Source: Candidatus Epulonipiscium sp.
GTDB lineage: Bacteria > Bacillota > Clostridia > Lachnospirales > Cellulosilyticaceae
Assembly: GCA_012518255.1 (NCBI GenBank)
Contig: JAAYSX010000060.1
Location: 1-64,000 of the forward strand
Direction: 5' to 3'
Length of the DNA: 64,000 bases
Part shown: positions 9,409 through 18,674 of the stretch, in pieces
Layout: every line of letters starts with the position of its first letter
Numbering within the stretch: position 1 is the stretch's first letter
Program-made: the position numbers and the translations under genes
The notes under the pieces: generated by a model
Databases searched by the model: none
What the model saw: only the letters and a program-made list of their open reading frames with translations
Told to the model about the DNA's origin: nothing

Positions 9409-10272
9409 CTACGATATCATTGTCCCTATTCCTTCATCTGAAAACAGTTCTAAAAGCACTGAGTGTGGCACTGTTCCATCTATAATATGCGCCTTCTTTA
9501 CCCCTCTTCTAACAGCTTCAACACAGCAATCTACTTTAGGGATCATTCCCTTAGTCAGTACGCCCTCCATAACGAGTGAAGGCACTTCCTGGAGTTTCAG
9601 TTCTGAAATTAGACTGTTTTCATCCTCCATATCCCTCATAATACCAGGTACATCTGTAAGTAGTATTATCTTCTCTGCTCCTAGCTCGGCTGCTATTTTG
9701 GCTGCTGCAATATCTGCGTTAATGTTGTAAGGCTTTCCGTCCTCAATACCCTTAGCTACTGTTGATATAATAGGAATATACCCCTGGTTTATAACATCAT
9801 TAATTACCTTAACATTTACCTTCTTAATCTCTCCTACATATCCTATATCCTGTCCGTTAATTAAGAGTTGTTCTGCCTCTAGCATTTGCCCATCCAACCC
9901 ACATAAGCCTACAGCCTTCCCCCCATTTTGCTCTACAAGGGAGACAATCTCCTTATTTACTTTGCCGCATAATACCATTTGTACAATATCCATAGTCTCA
10001 CTATCTGTATAGCGTTGCCCTTCAACAAACCTGCTTTCCTTACCAGTCTTTTCTAGGAATTCATTAATTTCCATACCACCCCCATGAATTACGACTACCC
10101 TAATACCCACATAACTAAGTAATATCAAATCATGAATAACTGCCTGTTTTAATCCCTCATTTACCATAGCATGGCCACCATATTTGACTACTATAGTTTT
10201 ATCCTTAAATTTTTGGATATATGGCAGTGCCTGGATTAAGACTTCCGCTCTTTCTGTATTTATAGAATCCAT
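9409..10272 (-). CDS. argB: Acetylglutamate kinase
   Basis: Phosphorylates N-acetylglutamate with ATP, the second step of arginine synthesis. The 287 residues show the amino-acid kinase phosphate loops VKYGGHAM (28-35) and VIHGGG, and the C-terminal VLLELFSDEGIGTMI ending. In organisms that recycle the acetyl group through ArgJ this kinase is usually the step inhibited by arginine, and the N-terminal helix here is of the length found in arginine-sensitive enzymes; that is inference. A GGAGAGAG site precedes the ATG. It begins 11 bases after argJ. Confidence 0.95.
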   Translation of the reverse strand: MDSINTERAEVLIQALPYIQKFKDKTIVVKYGGHAMVNEGLKQAVIHDLILLSYVGIRVVVIHGGGMEINEFLEKTGKESRFVEGQRYTDSETMDIVQMVLCGKVNKEIVSLVEQNGGKAVGLCGLDGQMLEAEQLLINGQDIGYVGEIKKVNVKVINDVINQGYIPIISTVAKGIEDGKPYNINADIAAAKIAAELGAEKIILLTDVPGIMRDMEDENSLISELKLQEVPSLVMEGVLTKGMIPKVDCCVEAVRRGVKKAHIIDGTVPHSVLLELFSDEGIGTMIS

Positions 10273-10283
10273 CTCTCTCTCCT

Positions 10284-11495
10284 TTAGGTACGGTAAGCAC
10301 CATTTATTTTTACATAATCATAGGATAAATCACAACCCCAGGCTGTGGCCTCACAACTGCCTGAGTTTAAATTAACAATTATCCTAATCTCCTTAGCATC
10401 TAGTATCTTTTTAGCTAAATCTTCATCAAAGTCTGCACCTTTGCCATCTTTATATACTGTAATAAGCCCTGATTTACTTTCAATATCTATATTTATTTGC
10501 TTAAGGTCAACTTCCACCCCTGCATAGCCTAGTGCACATAATATTCTTCCCCAATTAGCATCTGCCCCAAACATGGCTGTTTTTACAAGACTAGAAGCTA
10601 TTACTGACTTAGATAATTTCTCAGCATCCTCTTCACTTTTTGCTCCCTTTACAAAGCACTCTACTAATTTAGTAGCACCCTCCCCGTCCCTAGCAATCTC
10701 CTTGGCAAGATAAATATTTATATGTTGAAGGGCCTTTACGAATTTGTCGTAATTTTCATCCTTGCTTGTAATTTTTGCATTTCCAGCCTTGCCATTAGCT
10801 AGGATGCTTACCATATCATTGGTACTTGTATCTCCGTCTACACTAATTCTATTGTAGCTTTTATCTACGGTAGTCCCTAGTGCCTCCTTTAATAAGTCCT
10901 GGTCTATATTTATATCTGTAGTAATAAAGGAAAGCATAGTTGCCATATTAGGTTCTATCATTCCTGACCCCTTTGCCATGCCCCCAAGGGTAACTTCCTT
11001 GCCTTCTATTTCTATAGATAAGGCAATCTCCTTATTAGATAGATCTGTCGTTAATATAGCCTCACTTGCATCTATATGGCCTTCCTTACTAGCCCTTGAT
11101 ACTAGCTCCGGGATAGCCGCTTCTATTTTTTCAACTGGAAGCTGTACACCTATTACTCCAGTAGATGCTACTATTATATCCTCTTTATTTGCTCCTATTT
11201 CCTTAGCAAGCCCCCTGGCCATTTTGAATGCATTTTGTCTTCCTTTTTGCCCTGTGCATGTGTTTGCATTCCCACTATTTATGATAATAGCCTGGGCCTG
11301 ACCATCTTTCAGATGCTCCTGAGTTACATATATGGGCTCCCCCTTTACAAGGTTTCTGGTGTAAACTGCCGCACCACTACACATAACATCTGAATATATA
11401 AAGGCTAAATCCTTTTTTTCTCTTTTTAATCCGCAGTGAATCCCTGATGCAAAAAAACCCTTGGGAGCCGTAACCCCCCCTTTAATTTCTATCAT
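10284..11495 (-). CDS. argJ: Bifunctional ornithine acetyltransferase / N-acetylglutamate synthase
   Basis: Moves the acetyl group from N-acetylornithine to glutamate, closing the acetyl cycle of arginine synthesis; some members also use acetyl-CoA. The 403-residue precursor is expected to cut itself before Thr186 in the motif KGSGMIEPNMATML (175-188), giving alpha and beta chains with Thr186 as nucleophile. This explains why no argA or argE is needed in the operon. The length is typical. Whether it also makes acetylglutamate from acetyl-CoA cannot be read from sequence. It lies 14 bases after argC. Confidence 0.95.
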   Translation of the reverse strand: MIEIKGGVTAPKGFFASGIHCGLKREKKDLAFIYSDVMCSGAAVYTRNLVKGEPIYVTQEHLKDGQAQAIIINSGNANTCTGQKGRQNAFKMARGLAKEIGANKEDIIVASTGVIGVQLPVEKIEAAIPELVSRASKEGHIDASEAILTTDLSNKEIALSIEIEGKEVTLGGMAKGSGMIEPNMATMLSFITTDINIDQDLLKEALGTTVDKSYNRISVDGDTSTNDMVSILANGKAGNAKITSKDENYDKFVKALQHINIYLAKEIARDGEGATKLVECFVKGAKSEEDAEKLSKSVIASSLVKTAMFGADANWGRILCALGYAGVEVDLKQINIDIESKSGLITVYKDGKGADFDEDLAKKILDAKEIRIIVNLNSGSCEATAWGCDLSYDYVKINGAYRT

Positions 11496-11509
11496 TTTTT
11501 CATCCTTTC

Positions 11510-12544
11510 TTAAAATGCTGGCGGTATAAGCATAAGACCTTCTTCTTCCTCAAATCCCATGCGTATATTCATATTTTGTACTGCCTGCCCTGCTGCACCT
11601 TTGATCATATTATCAATAGCTGAACTTATAATAAGTCTCTGACTTCTAGAATCATAATGGATTGATATATCACAGAAGTTTGAATGTGTTACATTTCTAA
11701 TGTTTGCTACCTGTCCTAGTGGCAAAATTCTTACAAACTTTTCATCCTTATAATAATCCTTGTAAATATCATGTATTTCCTCAATACTTGGGCTTTCTTT
11801 CAGCTGCACATATATAGTTGATAATATACCTCTACTAACAGGTATTAAGTGAGGCGTAAAACTAACTATTACATCCCCACCACAAAGCTCAGTAAGTGTT
11901 TGTTCTATCTCAGGCATATGGCGGTGACTGGCTATTCCATAAGCTGTTATATTCTCATTACACTCTGAAAAATGGGTAATTTGTGATGGATTTCTTCCTG
12001 TGCCTGTTGTCCCTGATTTTGCATCAATGATAACACTGTCTGGCTTTACAATTTTATTTTTAAAAATTGGTGCTAGTCCAAGTACTGCACTTGTTGGATA
12101 GCAGCCAGGATTAGCAATAACTATCGATTTCTGTATTTGCTCCCTATAAACTTCTGGCAGTCCATACACCGCCTCCTTATGTATATCTTTAATTTCAAAG
12201 TCTTTTTGATACCACTTTTTATATACATCTTCACTTTTGAGGCGAAAATCAGCACCTATATCAATACAAACCTTATTGTTTCTTATGCATTTATCGACTA
12301 TATGCTCACTTAAACCATGTGGTAAAGCTGTAAAGATAAGGTCACATTTATTTATTACTTCATCACTGCTTTCACACACTAGGTCGACTATATTAAGTAC
12401 ATTTGGATATATATCCTCTACCTTCTGACCCTGGTAGCTTACAGAACTTATAGATTCTAGTTTAACCTTTGGATGGTTAGCAAGCAGTCTTATAAGCTCT
12501 ATACCTACATATCCAGTTCCCCCAACTATTCCAACCTTTAACAT
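11510..12544 (-). CDS. argC: N-acetyl-gamma-glutamyl-phosphate reductase
   Basis: NADPH-dependent reductase for the third step of arginine synthesis. From the ATG at 12544 the protein has 344 residues: the GIVGGTGYVG nucleotide-binding loop at the very start and the catalytic cysteine in NPGCYPT at about residue 148. The start at 12544 is preferred because GAGGAGG lies 7 bases upstream; the earlier ATG at 12571 would add nine basic residues before the Rossmann strand and has no good site. First gene of argCJBDF, behind the promoter with an overlapping dyad at 12581-12618. Confidence 0.94.
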   Translation of the reverse strand: MLKVGIVGGTGYVGIELIRLLANHPKVKLESISSVSYQGQKVEDIYPNVLNIVDLVCESSDEVINKCDLIFTALPHGLSEHIVDKCIRNNKVCIDIGADFRLKSEDVYKKWYQKDFEIKDIHKEAVYGLPEVYREQIQKSIVIANPGCYPTSAVLGLAPIFKNKIVKPDSVIIDAKSGTTGTGRNPSQITHFSECNENITAYGIASHRHMPEIEQTLTELCGGDVIVSFTPHLIPVSRGILSTIYVQLKESPSIEEIHDIYKDYYKDEKFVRILPLGQVANIRNVTHSNFCDISIHYDSRSQRLIISSAIDNMIKGAAGQAVQNMNIRMGFEEEEGLMLIPPAF

Positions 12545-12580
12545 TCTTGCCCTCCTCATATAATTTAACATCTTTTTAAG

Positions 12581-12618
12581 TTACTTATAATTATGCATTA
12601 TTATAAGTAAATATGCAA
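12581..12618 (-). promoter_or_regulatory. argC promoter overlapped by an 11-bp perfect dyad
   Basis: On the minus strand a TTGCAT -35 (12613-12618), 17-base spacer and CATAAT -10 (12590-12595) precede argC. Arms 12581-12591 and 12600-12610 form a perfect 11-bp inverted repeat with an 8-base centre that covers the -10. An operator here would block transcription, which fits arginine repression by an ArgR/AhrC protein, but the sequence only loosely resembles known ARG boxes. The operator role is inferred. Confidence 0.6.
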
Positions 12619-12709
12619 GCCTTTTTAAAAAAATTTTCTTCTAGGGAACTTATAAGCCTATTAAAGCATATTATATATCTTAGAATATATATTAAGGATT
12701 GATAAGTTT

Positions 12710-13156
12710 ATGTATAATTCTCATTTTATTCGTCAAAATATTCAACTTCAAGATTATGGGCCAGATCCATTTGTTATTGATATAGAAGATGCTACAGAAG
12801 ATAATAATACATTTCGTACAGCCCTTTGGACTGGGCAATATCTCCAGGTTACCCTAATGAGTATTGAGCCTGGGGATGATATAGGACTTGAGCTTCATTC
12901 AGATCATGACCAATTTCTTAGGATTGAAGAAGGGCAAGGACTTATACAAATGGGTGATACAGAAAATAATTTAAGCTTCGAAAGGCGGGTAAAAAGCGAC
13001 TACGCAATTCTTATACCCGCTGGTAAATGGCATAACTTAACTAATACTGGTATTGTGCCAATTAAATTATATTCTATTTATGCACCTCCAGAACATCCAC
13101 ATGGCACTATTCATGAAACTAAGGATATTGCACTAGATGCTGAACTTAATCAATAG
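12710..13156 (+). CDS. Cupin-domain protein
   Basis: A 148-residue single cupin barrel. The two cupin motifs are visible: ELHSDHDQFLRIEEGQG (61-77) with His63, His66 and a glutamate, and IPAGKWHNLTNTG (102-114) with His108, together forming a metal site. Related small cupins occur widely in bacteria; some are sugar isomerases or storage-type proteins, but no substrate can be assigned. A modest AAGGAT site lies before the ATG. Its 3' end overlaps that of the convergent pdxR gene by 7 bases. Confidence 0.8.
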   Translation: MYNSHFIRQNIQLQDYGPDPFVIDIEDATEDNNTFRTALWTGQYLQVTLMSIEPGDDIGLELHSDHDQFLRIEEGQGLIQMGDTENNLSFERRVKSDYAILIPAGKWHNLTNTGIVPIKLYSIYAPPEHPHGTIHETKDIALDAELNQ

Positions 13157-14562
13157 GTATTAGCCATAGCCCATGCAATACTAAGAAGCCTTATAGCTTC
13201 TGGGATTTCTTCCTTTTCAAGGGTAGCAAATCCAAGTAATAGCATGGGCTCAAACTCTTGAATAGGCTTATCTATATAGTATTTAGATATGCCATTAATC
13301 TCTATCCCCTTGTCTCTAGCACGCCCTATTAATTCTTCCTCAGTCATTCCATTTCTAACCCTTATTAAAACATGCAATCCTACCTTTGCACCTAGTATTT
13401 CTACGTCTACTAATTGCTTTTTAACTTCTGACACTAGCATTTCTCTTTTTTTCTTATAAACATTACGCATTTTATTTAAATGCCTGCCAAAATATCCATC
13501 ATTTATAAATTTGCAAAGTGCCTTTTGCTGGAAATTAGAAACCGGACATATATAAAAATTCAATTTTTCTTTGTAAATATTTATTAATTCTTCAGGTAGA
13601 ACCATATAACTTACACGTAAGCCAGGTGTTAATGATTTTGAAAATGTACCGATATATATAACCTTTCCATCCGTATCTAAGCTCTGTAAGGAAGGAATGG
13701 GTTTGCCACTATACTTAAATTCACTATCATAATCGTCTTCTATAATGTACCTTGCCGGCTCCTCATTAGCCCAGTTAAGCAACTGTATACGCCTACTAAT
13801 AGGCATAATACAACCCGTTGGAAACTGATGTGATGGGGTAATACATGCTACATTAGCCCCTGATTCTTCTAACCCCTTGGGAATCATTCCTTTTTTATCA
13901 AGTGCTATTGCCTTATAACTAGCATGATTGCGCTTAAATATCATGCTTAATTTTTCATACCCTGGGTTTTCCAGTGCATATATACAATCCTTATTAAATA
14001 ACTGTATTAAAAGTTGCAATAAATATTCTGTACCAGAGCTAATAATAACTTGACTAGGAGAGCAGTTAACTCCCCTTGATTGGTGAAGATATTTACTTAT
14101 ACTTTTCCTAAGATTTGGATCACCTTGGGGATGTCCACTTTCTAGTAGTCCTTTATCTTCTTCCGTAATGGTTTCCCTAGTCACCCTTTGCCATTGGCTA
14201 AAAGGAAAACTATCAAAGTCAACCCCTTGATGGGAAAAATCATATTTTTGTTTGCTAACTACCTTACTAACACCATATTCATCTCCAACTACTTCTTCTA
14301 AATCTATAATTCCATCTATTTCTGAAACATAAAATCCACTCCTAGGTTTAGAAAAAATATATCCTTCTGCAATTAATTGATGATATGCATTCTGGACAGT
14401 ATTCTGGCTACACTGAAGGTAGGTTGATAGCTGCCGCTTGGATGGTAACTTGGTATTAGCATCATAGTTTCCCCTTAAAATCTCTTTCTTGATATGGTTA
14501 TATAACTGCTCATATATTGGTTCATCTAAGTCTTTATTAAGGTTTATTGTAATAATATTCAT
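13150..14562 (-). CDS. pdxR: MocR/GntR-type regulator with aminotransferase domain, probable PdxR
   Basis: Transcription factor of the MocR group, expected to sense PLP and control vitamin B6 synthesis. Residues 1-75 form a GntR winged helix (KLPSKRQLSTYLQCSQNTVQNAY); residues about 110-465 are a class I aminotransferase fold with the PLP lysine in GTFSKSLTPGLR. The PdxR name rests on the divergent pdxS gene 110 bases away, whose promoter region contains dyads; members of the same family (GabR and others) regulate different targets. ATG at 14562 with TAGGAG upstream. The 3' end overlaps the cupin gene by 7 bases. Confidence 0.82.
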   Translation of the reverse strand: MNIITINLNKDLDEPIYEQLYNHIKKEILRGNYDANTKLPSKRQLSTYLQCSQNTVQNAYHQLIAEGYIFSKPRSGFYVSEIDGIIDLEEVVGDEYGVSKVVSKQKYDFSHQGVDFDSFPFSQWQRVTRETITEEDKGLLESGHPQGDPNLRKSISKYLHQSRGVNCSPSQVIISSGTEYLLQLLIQLFNKDCIYALENPGYEKLSMIFKRNHASYKAIALDKKGMIPKGLEESGANVACITPSHQFPTGCIMPISRRIQLLNWANEEPARYIIEDDYDSEFKYSGKPIPSLQSLDTDGKVIYIGTFSKSLTPGLRVSYMVLPEELINIYKEKLNFYICPVSNFQQKALCKFINDGYFGRHLNKMRNVYKKKREMLVSEVKKQLVDVEILGAKVGLHVLIRVRNGMTEEELIGRARDKGIEINGISKYYIDKPIQEFEPMLLLGFATLEKEEIPEAIRLLSIAWAMANTY

Positions 14563-14603
14563 CTATAACTCCTAACTGGTACCATTAAATACATCAAATG
14601 TGG

Positions 14604-14648
14604 GACTTGTTATACAGTCAGATTCTACCTATAATTGTAGAACAAGTC
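14604..14648 (+). promoter_or_regulatory. pdxS promoter with nested dyads
   Basis: A near-perfect promoter: TTGTTA (14607-14612), 17 bases, TATAAT (14630-14635). An 8-bp inverted repeat, GACTTGTT at 14604-14611 and AACAAGTC at 14641-14648, flanks the whole core promoter, and an inner TTCTAC/GTAGAA repeat (14623-14628 and 14637-14642) flanks the -10. Because the divergent gene encodes a MocR-type regulator, these are candidate PdxR operators; that is inference. Confidence 0.65.
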
Positions 14649-14672
14649 AAGTTTTCAGAAAGGATAGTTAAT

Positions 14673-15539
14673 ATGAATAATAATATGGAAGTCAAAAGAA
14701 GTCTTACCGAGAAATTCAAAGGTGGAGTTATTATGGATGTAACAACACCGGAGCAAGCAAGAATGGCCGAAGCTGCAGGTGCATGTGCTGTTATGGCCCT
14801 AGAGCGTATTCCTGCAGATATAAGAGCCGCAGGTGGAATCTCAAGAATGAGTGATCCTAAGATGATTAAGGAAATCCAGGATGCTGTTTCAATACCAGTT
14901 ATGGCAAAGGTACGTATAGGGCATTTCGTTGAAGCCCAGATTCTAGAAGCTATAGAAGTAGATTATATTGATGAAAGTGAAGTTCTATCCCCTGCTGATG
15001 ATACCTATCATATAGATAAAAATAAATTTGATACCCCATTTGTTTGTGGTGCTAGGGATTTAGGGGAAGCTCTTAGAAGAATTGCTGAGGGTGCTTCTAT
15101 GATAAGAACCAAGGGTGAGGCCGGAACTGGTGATGTGGTTCAAGCAGTACGTCATATGCGTACAATTAATCAGCAAATTAGAGTAATACAAAATCAGCGC
15201 AGTGATGAATTATATGATTCAGCCAAGGAACTTGGAGTGCCATATAATCTTATAAAATATGTCCATGATAATGGCAAGCTCCCTGTAGTTAACTTCTCTG
15301 CCGGTGGCGTAGCTACTCCTGCTGATGCTGCCCTTATGATGCAACTGGGGGCTGAAGGGGTGTTTGTAGGCTCTGGTATATTTAAGTCAGGAGATCCTGA
15401 AAAACGCGCAAAAGCTATAGTAGAAGCTGTTGCTAACTACAATAATGCCGAAATTATTGCTAAGCTCTCTGAGGATATTGGTGAGGCAATGGTTGGTATT
15501 AATGAGGATGAGATTGAGGTAATAATGTCTGAACGCTAA
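14673..15539 (+). CDS. pdxS: Pyridoxal 5'-phosphate synthase, synthase subunit
   Basis: Condenses ribose 5-phosphate, glyceraldehyde 3-phosphate and ammonia to PLP; normally forms a 12-mer core decorated by the glutaminase PdxT. The 288-residue protein has the family's almost invariant core: [31 protein letters not shown] with a catalytic lysine, and [15 protein letters not shown]. The start is the ATG at 14673, with AAAGGAT upstream; the longer reading from 14598 would run through the promoter. No pdxT follows: a terminator comes directly after the stop. Ammonia must come from a PdxT encoded elsewhere or from free ammonium. Confidence 0.96.
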   Translation: MNNNMEVKRSLTEKFKGGVIMDVTTPEQARMAEAAGACAVMALERIPADIRAAGGISRMSDPKMIKEIQDAVSIPVMAKVRIGHFVEAQILEAIEVDYIDESEVLSPADDTYHIDKNKFDTPFVCGARDLGEALRRIAEGASMIRTKGEAGTGDVVQAVRHMRTINQQIRVIQNQRSDELYDSAKELGVPYNLIKYVHDNGKLPVVNFSAGGVATPADAALMMQLGAEGVFVGSGIFKSGDPEKRAKAIVEAVANYNNAEIIAKLSEDIGEAMVGINEDEIEVIMSER

Positions 15540-15545
15540 TATTTA

Positions 15546-15575
15546 AAAAGGATACATCCGAGGATGTATCCTTTT
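15546..15575. terminator. Terminator after pdxS
   Basis: Arms 15546-15558 and 15563-15575 form a 13-bp perfect stem with a 4-base loop, A-rich on the left and TTTT on the right, so it works in both directions between pdxS and the convergent stalk-domain gene. Confidence 0.85.
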
Positions 15576-15579
15576 ATGA

Positions 15580-16533
15580 TTACTTCATAATATCTAAGAT
15601 TGTTGATTCAATATAAGTTACTCCATCTTTTAACTCTGGAGCTTGACCAAATTTTCTTAGGCTTTTATTTAGGCTGTAATTGGCATCTCCAATTTTTATT
15701 CCTATGGTTTGGTTTTGTTTTGTTAGTGTTATGCTTCGCTCTTGGCCATTCCACTCTATTTCATATCCTAATTCTTCTGCTGTATCTCTAAGTGCTATCA
15801 TTGATACTTTTTCTGGTTCTTCTTGATCAGTTTCTGAAATTACCTCTGCATCCTCAGTTTCTTCTTCTATATCTAGTAACACTACCTTACTTGGCACTGT
15901 TTGAGCTGGGATACTCTTAGTTGCTGCTCCGTAAAATACTAATACTGGTTTACCATATATATCTTCTACTTCTACAGCTTGCCCTTCTTCATTAACTAAT
16001 AATGTATCTTCAGCAATTTTTAACTTTAGGTAGTTATCTGTACTAACTAGGTTATCATTAAATTCTCCGACATAGCTTGACCCTACATACTCTTCGCCTT
16101 GGATTACAATTATTTCTGGTGTTAATTGTGGTGGAAGGCTCATTGTCATCGGTGTATTTGTTGGGTAAAATGCGTCAATTCTCATTCCTTCTTCTAACTT
16201 GTCTGCCCCTACAAGTTCTTCTGATTCTCTGTCCCACAGGGATACCTTGTCTGATATGTGGAATACTACCCCATATTCATCTTCTTCAATATCTGAATCT
16301 ACCCAGATGCTGATGTTACCATCTCTTTCATTTACCTTTGAAATCGTTCCCGTAAATCTAATATAATTATTCTCTTCTACTTCATTAATATAATCATCTT
16401 CTACTATCTCTTTGCTTATAGGAACAATATCAGGTCCAGGTTGTATTCTGTCTTCTGCAAAGCTTACCATAGGCATTGCCATTGCTCCTACTACCATAAG
16501 TGCTAAAACTTTCCTTCTAATTGATTTACTCAT
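15580..16533 (-). CDS. Exported protein with C-terminal Cu-amine-oxidase-type stalk domain
   Basis: A 317-residue secreted protein: signal peptide at 1-26 (ending SFAED), an uncharacterised beta-rich region at about 50-215 (RFTGTISKVNERDGNISIWV, resembling DUF-type OB-like repeats of clostridial surface proteins), an acidic linker, and at 240-317 a PF07833-type stalk domain (MIALRDTAEELGYEIEWN, then SITLTKQNQTIGIKIGDANY). Such domains attach or space clostridial cell-wall proteins; no copper chemistry is implied. AAGGAGAG precedes the ATG. It stands alone, ending against the pdxS terminator. Confidence 0.75.
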   Translation of the reverse strand: MSKSIRRKVLALMVVGAMAMPMVSFAEDRIQPGPDIVPISKEIVEDDYINEVEENNYIRFTGTISKVNERDGNISIWVDSDIEEDEYGVVFHISDKVSLWDRESEELVGADKLEEGMRIDAFYPTNTPMTMSLPPQLTPEIIVIQGEEYVGSSYVGEFNDNLVSTDNYLKLKIAEDTLLVNEEGQAVEVEDIYGKPVLVFYGAATKSIPAQTVPSKVVLLDIEEETEDAEVISETDQEEPEKVSMIALRDTAEELGYEIEWNGQERSITLTKQNQTIGIKIGDANYSLNKSLRKFGQAPELKDGVTYIESTILDIMK

Positions 16534-16630
16534 TATTATCTCTCCTTGCTTTTATTATATTCTTTCTTATTATTTATTCCTTATACACCTTTTAGACGTA
16601 ATCATTTACTAAAAGGTTCCATAAATAAAT

Positions 16631-16668
16631 AAAAAGCCATGGTTTATAAATATACCATGGCTTTTTTT
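16631..16668 (-). terminator. Terminator after desulfoferrodoxin gene
   Basis: Arms 16631-16643 and 16654-16666 give a 13-bp perfect stem (AAAAAGCCATGGT and its complement) with a 10-base loop, ending in T runs on both strands. It follows the stop at 16673 on the minus strand. Confidence 0.88.
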
Positions 16669-16672
16669 ACTC

Positions 16673-17059
16673 TTATAGGGTTGATTTCCATAAACCGTGA
16701 AGATTACAGTATTCATAAACATCTACTGTACCTTCTTTATTGCTAGCACTAAATACCGCTTTTGGGTCATCTCCTGGAGAAAGATTAATTCTTTCAATAC
16801 CATTATCAGTTACAAGAGCAATCCATTCAATATAGTGTTCATCTACCATTGGATGTAAGGTTGATCCTACAACTACATTAATATTATCTCCTTCTTTAGT
16901 TGCTACTGGAACATGCTTTTCTGTTGTTTGGTCAGCTGTTTGAGCTTCTAATTTACTCATCTCTTGACCACAACATACCACTGGTACTCCTGAAGCTTTA
17001 ATTAATTCTACTATATTACCACATTTTTCACATTTGTAAAAAGCTACTGTTGATCTCAT
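16673..17059 (-). CDS. dfx: Desulfoferrodoxin (class II-type superoxide reductase)
   Basis: Reduces superoxide to hydrogen peroxide without making oxygen; typical of anaerobes. The 128 residues contain the N-terminal desulforedoxin centre (Cys10, Cys13, Cys29, Cys30, FeS4 site) and the catalytic neelaredoxin centre with Glu47, Lys48, His49, His69, His75, Cys118 and His121 (EKHVP, HPM, YCNLHG). All iron ligands are present. The start at 17059 has AAGGGGGA upstream. It is monocistronic and has its own terminator. No rubrerythrin or rubredoxin gene lies next to it. Confidence 0.95.
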   Translation of the reverse strand: MRSTVAFYKCEKCGNIVELIKASGVPVVCCGQEMSKLEAQTADQTTEKHVPVATKEGDNINVVVGSTLHPMVDEHYIEWIALVTDNGIERINLSPGDDPKAVFSASNKEGTVDVYEYCNLHGLWKSTL

Positions 17060-17165
17060 ATTAAGATTCCCCCTTGGTTCTTATAGTTTATAATCATTAT
17101 TATCAAACAACTTATTCCCATTATAAACCCTTCCAGGAATTATTTCAACACCTTTATTATTTTTA

Positions 17166-18521
17166 CTATCTTTGATCTATTTTAATATAGTCTCTTGTGC
17201 TTGAAACATTTCTATAAGCTGGCCTAATAATTTTGCCTCCACTTATAAGCTCCTCTACCCTATGAGCGCACCAACCTGCTATTCTAGCTATGGCAAATAT
17301 AGGAGTGTGTAGTTCATTAGGTATTCCTAGCATATTGTAAACAAAACCTGAATAGAAGTCTACATTTGCACACATTTCCTTTTCTACTCCTCTAACCTTA
17401 GCAAAAATACTTGGTGTTAACTCTTCAATACTTGCATAAAGATTAAATTCCTTATCCATTTCTTTTTCCTTAGCAAGTTCGATAGCTTTTTGTTTAAGCA
17501 ATATAGCCCTTGGATCAGATAAGGTATACACTGCGTGGCCCATACCGTATACTAGCCCACTACCATCAAAAGCCTCTTTTCTTAATATCTTTTCTATATA
17601 AGCAGCCACTTCATCTTTATCTTCCCAGTCCTTAACATTTGCCTTGATATCTTCCATCATTGCAAGAACCATAGCATTAGCCCCACCATGTAGCGGCCCC
17701 TTTAATGACCCTATAGCTGCTGCTATTGCAGAATAGGTATCTGTACCTGTTGATGAAGCAACATTAACTATAAATGTGGAGTTATTTCCCCCACCATGCT
17801 CTGCATGTATAGTCAAAGCCACATCTAGAAGTTCAGCTTCTTGTCTTGTATATTTACTATCTGGTCTTATCATATGAAGAATGTTTTCTGCAGTGCTTAA
17901 GTGTGGCTGTGGATTGTGAATATATAAACTTTCATTGTCATGATAGTGTATTTTTGCTTGGTATCCATATGCAACCATAGTCGGGAACCTAGCAATAAGT
18001 TCTATACACTGCCTAAGCACATTATCTATACTAGTACAATCCGGATTTGTATCATAGGAATATGATGCAAGCACTGCCCTAGTTAGCTTGTTCATAATAT
18101 CTTTACTAGGAGCCTTTAATATCATATCTTCCGTAAACCCATAAGGTAATGGCCTGAAATCTGATAGTAGTTCATTAAATTCATCTAGCCTTTGCCTTGT
18201 TGGTAATTCACCAAATAGAAGCAAATAACACGTTTCTTCAAAACCAAAACGTCCTTCTTTTTCTGAATTCCTTACAAGATCTTTAACATTATACCCCCTA
18301 TAACGTAGTTGGCCTGGTACTGATACTTTTTTACCATCTACAAATTCATATGAGTGTACATCCCCTACTTCCGTAAGTCCTACTAATACACCAGTACCGT
18401 CACTATTTCTAAGCCCTCTCTTAACATTATACTGAGAATATAGATCTGGTGAAATCTTTCTTTCTTTTAATAGTTCTCCTAACTCATCCATAAGCTCCAA
18501 GCTTTCTCTTGAAAAAACCAT
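17166..18521 (-). CDS. Citrate synthase
   Basis: Condenses acetyl-CoA and oxaloacetate to citrate. The 451 residues carry the family signature with the catalytic histidines in LTIHAEHGGGNNSTF and GMGHAVYTLSDPR and a late FYSGFVYNMLGIP segment with the catalytic aspartate region. The length and long N-terminus fit the clostridial citrate synthases that feed 2-oxoglutarate and glutamate synthesis rather than a full cycle; the nearby arginine operon also draws on glutamate. The start at 18521 has AGGGGG upstream; the reading from 18593 would include leader sequence. It lies behind a clear promoter and a leader of about 150 bases. Confidence 0.94.
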   Translation of the reverse strand: MVFSRESLELMDELGELLKERKISPDLYSQYNVKRGLRNSDGTGVLVGLTEVGDVHSYEFVDGKKVSVPGQLRYRGYNVKDLVRNSEKEGRFGFEETCYLLLFGELPTRQRLDEFNELLSDFRPLPYGFTEDMILKAPSKDIMNKLTRAVLASYSYDTNPDCTSIDNVLRQCIELIARFPTMVAYGYQAKIHYHDNESLYIHNPQPHLSTAENILHMIRPDSKYTRQEAELLDVALTIHAEHGGGNNSTFIVNVASSTGTDTYSAIAAAIGSLKGPLHGGANAMVLAMMEDIKANVKDWEDKDEVAAYIEKILRKEAFDGSGLVYGMGHAVYTLSDPRAILLKQKAIELAKEKEMDKEFNLYASIEELTPSIFAKVRGVEKEMCANVDFYSGFVYNMLGIPNELHTPIFAIARIAGWCAHRVEELISGGKIIRPAYRNVSSTRDYIKIDQR

Positions 18522-18674
18522 ATTTTTACCCCCTACTTCAATCATAATTATAAAACAATCTAATAATGCAACCCCTCTCACTCTAACTTGCATTATAGTT
18601 ATTTAAACATATCTATGTACGTCTTTATATAGGGGTGTATTCGCTTGATTGTTTTAGTTAAACTTATTCATTAG

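Noticed and set aside
10978..11301. 107-codon plus-strand frame
   Set aside because: Lies entirely inside argJ on the opposite strand; no start signal.
14598..14672. Extended N-terminus of pdxS from 14598
   Set aside because: These codons coincide with the promoter boxes and the regulator dyads; the ATG at 14673 has a ribosome binding site and gives the normal family length.
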